Shown here: positions 1-6,284 of the stretch, piece by piece
Numbering within the stretch: position 1 is the stretch's first letter
How the letters are laid out: the number at the start of each line of letters is the position of its first letter
Source of the DNA: an uncultured Saprospiraceae bacterium
GTDB taxonomy: Bacteria > Bacteroidota > Bacteroidia > Chitinophagales > Saprospiraceae
Length of the DNA: 6,594 nt
Direction: 5' to 3'
Assembly: GCA_937930625.1 (NCBI GenBank)
Contig: CALHBW010000107.1
Location: forward strand, 1-6,594
Notes under the pieces: generated by a model
What the model saw: only the letters and a program-made list of their open reading frames with translations
What the model was told of the DNA's origin: nothing
Database searches by the model: none
Position numbers and translations under genes: made by a program

Positions 1-28
1 CCGTTTAAGTTTGCTTGTGGGATAGTAC

Positions 29-108
29 TCGTCTGACGAAGGTTTTTGTGAAATGTCGTGATTGGTCTCATAAAATATTCGCATTGAATAAAGGGATTCG
101 TCTGACGA
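29..108. repeat. Repeated near-palindrome TCGTCTGACGA
   Basis: The 11-base word TCGTCTGACGA occurs exactly at 29-39 and 98-108. Its arms TCGTC and GACGA are reverse complements around a central T. The first copy is preceded by AC and the second followed by GT, so the flanks ACTCGTC and GACGAGT also form an inverted pair across the 60-base interval. A third copy with one substitution (TCGGCTGACGA) lies at 396-406. This could be a protein-binding site or part of a dispersed intergenic repeat family; the window alone cannot decide. Confidence 0.5.
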
Positions 109-244
109 GTATTCATTTAGGCAAAGTTAAATGGGTAGCCATATAGAAATAGTTTTTGTTTTAAAAATATCGACATTTAAAAAGATGTGGGGTATCGTTA
201 GATTTGCAAAATGTCAGCCGTGTTTCGAGTAAAATAGGATATAG

Positions 245-301
245 AAGTTTGGTAGTGCTATACTCAAACTTGCCTTGCATTTTGAAAATGCAAGGCAAGT
301 T
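245..301. promoter_or_regulatory. Strong hairpin with a competing alternative stem
   Basis: Positions 267-283 and 285-301 form a perfect 17-base inverted repeat (core TTGCCTTGCATTTT against AAAATGCAAGGCAA), giving a very stable hairpin with a minimal loop. An upstream segment, AAGTTTG at 245-251, is the exact complement of CAAACTT at 265-271, which overlaps the left arm of the main stem, so the two helices exclude each other. That arrangement resembles an attenuator, but no run of T follows the main hairpin and no gene starts close downstream. It could instead be the end of a small transcript, a terminator for something outside the window, or a palindromic repeat. The structure is seen; the function is not. 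Confidence 0.45.
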
Positions 302-666
302 GCCATGAATTAGCATTACATCTAAAGGACTACCAGAAGTTTTTTATCAAAATGGGTCGTTTAAACACCCAAATTCACCTCATTTATAACCAAGTTCGGC
401 TGACGACAAGATCCCCCTTCCTATCAAAATATTTCTCCCATCTAAAAAACACCTCTTTCCATTTTCAATTCTTTTTTTCTTCAGAAAAAAATCACATTCG
501 CAATTATTTGTATGCAATTACATATTGTGAATTATATTTTTTTAAAATAAAAAAAATATAACTCACGGGTGACTTTTTTCGAGTTTAAATGATATATAAG
601 TATTATCTCAAAAAAGTACTTGAAAGTTTCATACAGTTTTTGGGTTATCAAACTCCTTGAAAATAC

Positions 667-784
667 GCGTGAATCACTCCGAAGAATGAAATCGTGATGT
701 GGTTTTCACCACGAGCGTGTCGATGTTCACGCAAATATGGAAAGCCTCCGTGTGGCTACGAGTCACACGGGACTTTCCTATATT
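667..784 (+). ncRNA. Candidate structured RNA or 5' leader element
   Basis: This block has a dense set of complementary segments. A closing helix can form between GCGTGA (667-672) and TCACGC (727-732). Inside it are ATCAC/GTGAT (673-677 with 694-698), GTGG/CCAC (699-702 with 709-712) and a short CGA/TCG hairpin ending at 722; TCGTG (692-696) with CACGA (710-714) is a competing option. A second hairpin follows: 734-754 pairs with 764-784 with small bulges, including CCGTGTG/CACACGG and GGAAAG/CTTTCC, around a nine-base loop. The block ends 67 bases before the protease start. It is also richer in G+C than its surroundings. I do not recognise a known riboswitch or retron RNA. It could be a leader element, a small RNA or a miniature mobile repeat. 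Confidence 0.3.
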
Positions 785-805
785 AAAAAAAATCATTAAC
801 TTTAA

Positions 806-832
806 CTCAAATCCGATAACACAAGATTTGAG
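806..832 (+). promoter_or_regulatory. Dyad overlapping a weak promoter before the S8 gene
   Basis: CTCAAATC (806-813) and GATTTGAG (825-832) form a perfect 8-base inverted repeat around an 11-base centre, ending 19 bases before the start codon at 852. The right arm includes AAGATTTG (823-830), one mismatch from the Bacteroidota -7 consensus TAnnTTTG, and TTTA at 801-804 is a poor -33 element at about the right spacing. If that is the promoter, the dyad would be placed as an operator; if transcription starts further upstream, it would be a leader hairpin. No Shine-Dalgarno sequence precedes the ATG, as is usual in Bacteroidota. Confidence 0.3.
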
Positions 833-851
833 ATTTTAAAACACACCACTC

Positions 852-2486
852 ATGAAGAAAAAAATCGCATCACAAATCATCTTTCTATTGGTGGCACTGC
901 TTCCATTGATAGGACTTGCACAGCCGGGCGGTCAGCCTGACTTGATTATTTCTAATCTTGAAGTCATCGACCCAATTTCTCCTAATTATGACATCAGTTA
1001 TCGATACCAAATTACCAATATCGGCGATGAAACTGCTAATGCAGACGATGTCAGCATACAAGCATACATTTCTTCCGATGCGGTATTTAGTCCGCAGGCA
1101 GATATTCCGGCGGGTGGAAGGGTACTTGATGTTTCAGGAATACAACCGGGGCAAACCATTACGCAATCTTTCGGTGCTACGGTGAATTTTGATGTTAAAT
1201 CAACGCCTTATCTGACGATGCGGGTGGACTGGCAAGATGGCTTAGATGAAGCAGATGAAAGCAATAATACTGCATGGACGCACATCATTGAGCCACAACC
1301 TGTCCCTCTGAATGTAGAGACGGTCAATAGCCAAATCATCATCCAATACAGCCAATTGACGGCTATACAAATCGCTGAAATTAATGCTATATTACTAAGT
1401 CTTGGCGGCGTGGTAGTGGATGAGTGTAATTGTAATCGCTCTATTGCGGTTTGGCAATTTGGCAACCCCGAAGATGCGGCGAAAGCAGCCGAAGAAGTAG
1501 AGACATATGGCAGAACTGAAAGCTTAGATGAAAAAGCAGATGTTGATGGTAATGAACTCATACTTATAAAAGAACGACGACCACTTATAGGCTTTGAATT
1601 AAAGTCTTCAGAAACCTTACCGGAAGCCCGTAGAAATATAACGGTTTATTTAATTGATTCGGGAGTAGATACGGATTTTTTGCCTGCAAATGAGCGTAAT
1701 CATTTACTTAGACCTGCTGCTCCTTTTCTTTGCGGTAATTTGAAAAGTTCCGGTTTTAATTATCAATTTCCACCCAATGTTACGCAAGATTTTGATGATG
1801 AAAATGGTCACGGCACCTTTGGCTATCGTGCGATTACGAAAGACGTATCCAACAGAATCAAAGTCGTACCAATGAAAGTATTTGATGAGAATGGTGAAGG
1901 TACATTATTCTCAATTATATGTGCCATATATCATGCTATCGACAATGGAGCAGATATTATCAATATCAGTGCGGGCTACGAAGGTGAAGAAAATGAAATA
2001 TTAAAGAATGCTGTAAAAGAAGCAGGAGAAGCCGGTATTTTTATTGTCGCTGCTGCAGGAAATGATGAAAAAGATATAGACAGGACTCCTTATTACCCTG
2101 CCTCATTTGCTAAAACCCACAAAAATGTCATTTCAGTCGCTTCTCAAAATCTAAAGAATGATAAACTCGGCAAATGCTCTAATCATGGCGAGCAATCTGT
2201 TACGCTCTCAGCACCCGGAGAAAATATATGTGGATATAATCACAAAGGACATAAAGTTATCTTGAGTGGTACATCAATGGCAGCTTTCTATGTAACGAGA
2301 GAACTCGCTATACAAATGGCAGCAAGAAATCCGGGAAGTATTAATGTAGAAAATGTGAGAAATACTTTCGTGAATCAACAAAAAAGTAACTGCCTGAAAA
2401 ATAGTAGCAAATCAGGTAGATGCCTTGATGTAGATTCAGAACCCTGCAATATTATTTTTGAATGGTTGATACGGCTTATTAATTAA
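852..2486 (+). CDS. Exported CARDB-S8 subtilisin-like serine protease
   Basis: This 544-residue protein is predicted to be a secreted endopeptidase of family S8. A signal peptide spans about residues 1-23 (KKK, then a hydrophobic core, cleavage after GLA). A CARDB-type beta-sandwich domain, an extracellular adhesion-like module, follows at about 26-145. Residues 150-245 look like a prodomain with a Cys-x-Cys motif (C192, C194, in DECNCNR) before VWQF. The peptidase domain covers about 262-520 with the complete triad: D269 in LIDSGVD, H320 in NGHGT and S475 in SGTSMA, plus oxyanion N404 in AAGND. Oddities: the usual GTSMAAPxVAG reads GTSMAAFYVTR, lacking the proline and glycine, and GHGTHVAG reads GHGTFGYR. 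The C-terminus has three cysteines but no type IX secretion CTD, so the protein may stay in the periplasm or leave by another route. ATG 852 is chosen because the signal peptide begins there. Activity is likely but substrate is unknown. Confidence 0.9.
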   Translation: MKKKIASQIIFLLVALLPLIGLAQPGGQPDLIISNLEVIDPISPNYDISYRYQITNIGDETANADDVSIQAYISSDAVFSPQADIPAGGRVLDVSGIQPGQTITQSFGATVNFDVKSTPYLTMRVDWQDGLDEADESNNTAWTHIIEPQPVPLNVETVNSQIIIQYSQLTAIQIAEINAILLSLGGVVVDECNCNRSIAVWQFGNPEDAAKAAEEVETYGRTESLDEKADVDGNELILIKERRPLIGFELKSSETLPEARRNITVYLIDSGVDTDFLPANERNHLLRPAAPFLCGNLKSSGFNYQFPPNVTQDFDDENGHGTFGYRAITKDVSNRIKVVPMKVFDENGEGTLFSIICAIYHAIDNGADIINISAGYEGEENEILKNAVKEAGEAGIFIVAAAGNDEKDIDRTPYYPASFAKTHKNVISVASQNLKNDKLGKCSNHGEQSVTLSAPGENICGYNHKGHKVILSGTSMAAFYVTRELAIQMAARNPGSINVENVRNTFVNQQKSNCLKNSSKSGRCLDVDSEPCNIIFEWLIRLIN

Positions 2487-2534
2487 TCTCAAGCAGAAAT
2501 CACAATCAAATCACCCCAACATAAATTAACCATA

Positions 2535-2565
2535 AAACCCGACTTCTTTTAAAGAGGTCGGGTTT
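2535..2565 (+). terminator. Hairpin terminator after the S8 protease gene
   Basis: AAACCCGACTTCTTT (2535-2549) pairs with AAAGAGGTCGGGTTT (2551-2565), 15 positions with one G-T wobble, 48 bases after the stop codon. The stem ends in TTT with only a short T tract, so termination may be moderate. Paired CCCGAC/GTCGGG stems flanked by A and T runs are a common form of Bacteroidota intrinsic terminator. It lies before the start of the next gene, 26 bases away, which would therefore need read-through or its own promoter; I see no convincing promoter in those 26 bases. Confidence 0.75.
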
Positions 2566-2591
2566 ACTCAATATCTGTAAAACCACTATCT

Positions 2592-5288
2592 ATGCGCTTA
2601 TTCACATCACTTTTCATCTCTCTAATTTCCCTTCAATTACACGCTGAATCTATTGAGAATTATATTATACAAGACGAACAAGAAAATATTTGTAAATGTA
2701 AGGTAAGCGGTAGTGATTTTTCAGAAGATATTCTTATAAATGCTATTGAAAATGGAATTAAAAATCCACACCTACTAAGTTGTACTTATCACTGTCTTGG
2801 AGTATATCATTATAAATACAATAATGAGGCTTATTCGCAAGCTATAAGTGCCTATAAAGCAGCAATAAAAATACGTGAGAAACATACTCACCCACTCACT
2901 GCCAAATCTTATCGCAACTTAGGCCATGCGTATATAGAAGCTAATTATCCTGTAAAAGCCATCGAAGTTTTTTCAAAAGCAATGGAACTGAATAAAAGTT
3001 ATCAAGAAGATGTAACTGTTAATATTCGAATTAGCAGAGCTTATCGTGATATAGGAGAATATGAAAAAGCCCTTGAATACGGTCATATAGCCCTTCTTTC
3101 CAGTAATTCCAAAATTAAAAAAGGAAAAGCCAACGACAATCTGGCAACTATATACGCGACCATGATCACAAAGGAAAATCTTTTGCTTGGCGTTAAACAT
3201 GCACAGGAAGCTATCAGTCTATTCAATGAAATACAAGAGGAATTTGCTGCTGCTAGAGCGTATAATAATCTGGGCAATATATTAGAGTTACTCTCACACT
3301 ATGATGAGTCCATCAAAGCATATCAAAAGGCTCTAAAAATTTACACAAAAGACATCCCACTTCATTATGCTAAAATTCTCAATAATATTGCATTAGTATT
3401 AAATAAACAAAATAAACATACAGAAGCCATACGAATACTGAATGAATCTCTGGAAATCAAACGAAAACATCATCATCACAAGACTTACCATCCCGATTAC
3501 TCATTAAACTACGAAAACTTAGGTGATAGTTATAGTGGCTTAGGTGAACATCAAACCGCCATCCAAAACTACGACAAAGCCCTCGACAATCTAAAAGACA
3601 ATCCCAAGTCAGAAAATCCATACATCTACAACAAACCCGACTACATCCGCATACTTGATATCAAAGCCCAAGCCGCCAAAATGGATGGCAATAGCGACCT
3701 CGCTCATCAAATTTACCAACATATAGATGACCGCATAACGGACTTTTACCAAGACCTCTCCACCAATACCTCCAAACTCGTATGGATAGAACGCGCCCAC
3801 AAAATCTATGGCAATGCCATCGAAATTGCCTTGATGAAAGATGACCCTGACCGCGCTTTCCAATATGCCGAAAAAGCCCATGCCGTACTCCTTTGGCAAA
3901 ACCTTTCGCAACAAGCGGCAGTGAGTTTGCTCACCAAAGAAGACAGAGAAAAACGCGAAAACCTCATCGCACAAGTCCATCAGGCAGAACGCCAATATCA
4001 AAACGACAACACCGACATCAGCACTTTACGCGCACTCGAAAAAGCCCAACAACAATTTGAAACTCAACTCGAAGACCAATATCCCGAATATGCCCGCAGC
4101 AAGTACCAAATCGAATCTACCACCGTCGCGCAGGTACAAGATATGATTGATGAAAATACCGCTTTCATCGAATATTATTGGACAGATGATGTATTGCGAA
4201 TTTTTATAATTACAAAAGAAAAACTCACGGTACACACCGAAATTGCTGATGATTTGGACAAACAAATCGCCGAACTCCGCAGCATCATTTCGCATCCGAA
4301 ATGCGATGCTGATTGTGCAAAAAACGCTTATAATCCATTAGCTTTTGATTTGTATAAAAAATTAATTCCCCATCAAATACAATCAAATTCTGACATCAAT
4401 CGCTTAGTCGTCGTGGCGGATAAAGCTATCGGTACATTGCCTTTTTCAGCATTAGCAACGGAGGTAAGCACGAAAATTTTTGATGTGAATTATCCGTTTT
4501 TATTATATAAATATACAACTAATTACCTCTATTCGGCAGCTTCATTTTTACAATTTCAACAAAAAAATACGCATCATACTGCGGGGTTTGCGGGTTTTGC
4601 ACCGATGGAATATCATATCCCGGACAGAGATTTTCTACCCCTTTACAAAGCCAAACAAGAAATAGAAGAAATCGCCCGATTATACCCTCGACGCCAACAA
4701 AATATCTATACCGAAACAGATGCCAACAAACAAAATTTCATCAAAGCCCTCCAAGAAAATCACCACACCATATTGCTCGCTACTCACGCCCAATACAGCG
4801 ATTCGAAGGGAGAAATTGCCTTTCGTGATGGGGTGATGAGTCAACATGAAATTGACCAACTCCACCACATCCGCACCCAACGCCTCATATTGAGTGCCTG
4901 CCAAACCGCCGAAGGCAAACAAAATGCCGGTGAAGGTGTGCTTAGTCTCGGTTGGAATTTTGTGTACAAAGGCGTACCGAGCATCACCATGAACCAATGG
5001 TCAGTCAGCGAAAACGCTACTATGCAAATTATGATTGTCTATAATGAACTCCTCCTTCAAGGCATCCCTGCTGACCAAGCCCTCCAAGCCGCTCAAATCG
5101 ACTACCTGAAAGAAACAGGCAAACACCAACCTTGCTACTGGGCTGCCATCGTACACGCAGGCAATCCTGACAGCCTATCAACCGCCATTTATGCAGGTAA
5201 TCTTGGTGAGATGTCTTGGCGGTGGGTGTTGGTACTTTTGTTAGTCGGTGTGATTGTTTATATTGTGAGGCTTCGCACTTTGCGGTGA
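2592..5288 (+). CDS. Exported, membrane-anchored TPR-CHAT protease-like protein
   Basis: This 898-residue protein combines tetratricopeptide repeats with a C-terminal CHAT domain, a caspase-like (clan CD) cysteine peptidase fold. A signal peptide covers about residues 1-18 (cleavage after LHA). About seven to nine TPR units fill residues 60-390, with typical spacing of NLG, AY and A-x3-Y-x-KAL positions. A charged, probable coiled-coil linker spans 446-495. The CHAT domain runs from about 600 (VVVADKAIGTLPFSAL) to 865. Its His-Cys dyad is intact: H732 in LLATHAQ and C770 in LSACQTAEG, followed by GEGVLSLGWNFVYKG and MNQWSVSE. A hydrophobic segment at 878-892 followed by RLRTLR suggests a C-terminal anchor with a cytoplasmic tail, placing TPR and CHAT outside the cytoplasm. 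Cysteine pairs at 34/36, 64/68 and 571/575 would suit disulphides there. TPR-CHAT proteins act as regulated proteases in some systems; the partner here is unknown. No Shine-Dalgarno sequence is visible. Confidence 0.9.
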   Translation: MRLFTSLFISLISLQLHAESIENYIIQDEQENICKCKVSGSDFSEDILINAIENGIKNPHLLSCTYHCLGVYHYKYNNEAYSQAISAYKAAIKIREKHTHPLTAKSYRNLGHAYIEANYPVKAIEVFSKAMELNKSYQEDVTVNIRISRAYRDIGEYEKALEYGHIALLSSNSKIKKGKANDNLATIYATMITKENLLLGVKHAQEAISLFNEIQEEFAAARAYNNLGNILELLSHYDESIKAYQKALKIYTKDIPLHYAKILNNIALVLNKQNKHTEAIRILNESLEIKRKHHHHKTYHPDYSLNYENLGDSYSGLGEHQTAIQNYDKALDNLKDNPKSENPYIYNKPDYIRILDIKAQAAKMDGNSDLAHQIYQHIDDRITDFYQDLSTNTSKLVWIERAHKIYGNAIEIALMKDDPDRAFQYAEKAHAVLLWQNLSQQAAVSLLTKEDREKRENLIAQVHQAERQYQNDNTDISTLRALEKAQQQFETQLEDQYPEYARSKYQIESTTVAQVQDMIDENTAFIEYYWTDDVLRIFIITKEKLTVHTEIADDLDKQIAELRSIISHPKCDADCAKNAYNPLAFDLYKKLIPHQIQSNSDINRLVVVADKAIGTLPFSALATEVSTKIFDVNYPFLLYKYTTNYLYSAASFLQFQQKNTHHTAGFAGFAPMEYHIPDRDFLPLYKAKQEIEEIARLYPRRQQNIYTETDANKQNFIKALQENHHTILLATHAQYSDSKGEIAFRDGVMSQHEIDQLHHIRTQRLILSACQTAEGKQNAGEGVLSLGWNFVYKGVPSITMNQWSVSENATMQIMIVYNELLLQGIPADQALQAAQIDYLKETGKHQPCYWAAIVHAGNPDSLSTAIYAGNLGEMSWRWVLVLLLVGVIVYIVRLRTLR

Positions 5289-5332
5289 TAGGGCTGATAT
5301 TAGGGCATGTTTAATTCTTAATTCAAGCAAAG

Positions 5333-5383
5333 AAATAGTAGTCAGAACATCTACTGCGTGAGAAAATGTTCTGACTACTATTT
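5333..5383. terminator. Bidirectional terminator between convergent genes
   Basis: Positions 5333-5350 and 5366-5383 form a perfect 18-base inverted repeat (core TAGTAGTCAGAACAT) around a 15-base loop. On the plus strand the right arm runs into TTTTTT (5381-5386), a good intrinsic terminator 44 bases after the CHAT gene. On the minus strand the transcript ends in a weaker U-rich tail, 29 bases after the LamG gene stop. An outer pair, TAATTCTTA (5312-5320) and TAAGAATTA (5391-5399), extends the symmetry, so the whole 5312-5399 block is a nested inverted repeat. Confidence 0.8.
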
Positions 5384-5412
5384 TTTAGCGTAAGAATTAG
5401 GTTTTTGGCAGA

Positions 5413-6264
5413 TTAACTGTATGCTTCTTTCGCGTTTCGTTGACGAATACTTGCTATACCCGTAATCATCATTAATAAAGTCAGGACTATCAAACTCCAC
5501 TCACTAAGCGTAGGCACTTCTTCAGATGGCGGAGGTGGTGGTGGTGGTACCGCACAAAATTCTTCAACACCTGCCATATCCAAAGATGAATCGTAGAAGG
5601 CTACGTCGTCTATTAAGCCATCATAGTGGCGAAAAACCGCCCCACCCGAATTAGGAATATCAGGGTGTTGTGCGCCAATAAATAAACTACCGGGACTTGA
5701 CACATCTCGATTAATATCGTTATTTGAACCAACTAACACACAGTCAATGTAAAGTTCATTACTTTCGCTTGTTCGTTGAAAGACAACATGATGCCATTCT
5801 CCATCAAAAAGAAGACTTGCATTGTTATAATCTATAACCGCAGGTGGTGGAAAACCGTCAGTCCACAAAGCTCTCAAAGCTGTGCCTCCTATCAAATCAT
5901 TAATCCTTAACCAGTATTGAGGAATTGTTCCGCCGGAGTTTCCTTTTTGAAATATCATCTGAAAACTCTGCGATGAGTCCAGAGGCTTCATCCAAAAAGA
6001 CACTGCAAACTCGCCAGTACCGAAATTAAAAGGTGTCGGATTCACCACTTCCATGTAATCATCTACACCATCAAATAAATAGGCACTATTTGGGTTGCCA
6101 TCCCTATCGGCAGCTAATGTAGCTCCATTCACCACAGCATTATTTCCTGCAACAAGATCATTGGCATTACCATCGAAAGGATAGTAAGCTACCTGTGCAT
6201 AAAGCGTGTAATTGATTAGGAATATGGCTAAAAAAAGTACGTTTTTAGAAAGATTCATTTTCAT
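5413..6264 (-). CDS. Secreted LamG-like protein with IPTL-type C-terminal sorting signal
   Basis: This 283-residue protein is predicted to be exported and attached to or released from the cell surface. A signal peptide covers about residues 1-23 (cleavage after LYA). A LamG/concanavalin A-like jelly-roll domain spans about 25-237, shown by YYPFDGNAND, LFDGVDDYMEV, the WHHVVFQRT and LYIDC strands, and YDGLIDDVAFY near its end. Such folds often bind glycans or proteins. A seven-proline linker (240-246) leads to VPTLSEW (250-256), a hydrophobic helix (about 258-273) and a basic tail (RQR). This tripartite end matches the IPTL-CTERM family, which is processed by exosortase H; the usual I and G are V and S here. 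No exosortase lies in the window. ATG 6264 gives a good signal peptide; M3 would also work. The gene begins 20 bases after the upstream methyltransferase stop, so they could be co-transcribed. Ligand unknown. Confidence 0.85.
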   Translation of the reverse strand: MKMNLSKNVLFLAIFLINYTLYAQVAYYPFDGNANDLVAGNNAVVNGATLAADRDGNPNSAYLFDGVDDYMEVVNPTPFNFGTGEFAVSFWMKPLDSSQSFQMIFQKGNSGGTIPQYWLRINDLIGGTALRALWTDGFPPPAVIDYNNASLLFDGEWHHVVFQRTSESNELYIDCVLVGSNNDINRDVSSPGSLFIGAQHPDIPNSGGAVFRHYDGLIDDVAFYDSSLDMAGVEEFCAVPPPPPPPSEEVPTLSEWSLIVLTLLMMITGIASIRQRNAKEAYS

Positions 6265-6284
6265 AGTAGTTTTAGTTTAGTTAC

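Larger units (their letters stand above)
1..851. other. Gene-free, structure-rich leader region
   Basis: I find no convincing protein-coding gene here. A 69-codon plus-strand reading frame at 352-561 is A+T-rich, has no recognisable domain or signal peptide and looks like chance. A minus-strand frame starting at 116 stays open to the left edge but its product looks non-protein-like. The region instead holds several small inverted repeats, described as separate entries. A TAGATTTG box at 199-206 matches the Bacteroidota -7 consensus TAnnTTTG, but no clear TTTG -33 element lies about 20 bases upstream, so it is only a weak promoter candidate. The stretch 410-650 is A/T-rich with homopolymer runs and shows nothing else I can name. 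Confidence 0.6.

Noticed and set aside
29..60. Hammerhead ribozyme core (CTGACGA fits CUGANGA)
   Set aside because: No helix II followed by a correctly placed GAAA and no flanking stems I and III could be drawn around either copy.
1..116. Minus-strand frame from ATG at 116 open to the left edge (about 38 codons)
   Set aside because: Its product is low in hydrophobic structure and its only repeated feature (Arg-Gln-Thr twice) comes from the DNA repeat TCGTCTGACGA. An open frame of this length is not unlikely by chance.
352..561. 69-codon plus-strand reading frame
   Set aside because: It lies in A/T-rich DNA with homopolymer runs, encodes a phenylalanine- and isoleucine-rich product with no domain or signal peptide, and overlaps a copy of the TCGTCTGACGA-like repeat. 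It looks like chance.
667..784. Retron or diversity-generating retroelement RNA
   Set aside because: No reverse transcriptase gene is present in the window and the fold does not match a form I know.
1..851. CRISPR array
   Set aside because: The repeats are only 11 bases, few, and unevenly spaced, without the regular repeat-spacer pattern.
1208..1561. Antisense reading frame inside the S8 gene
   Set aside because: It lies fully within a strongly supported coding sequence and its product has no recognisable features. The same applies to the antisense frames inside the CHAT gene (2973-3277, 3609-4295, 4680-4997).
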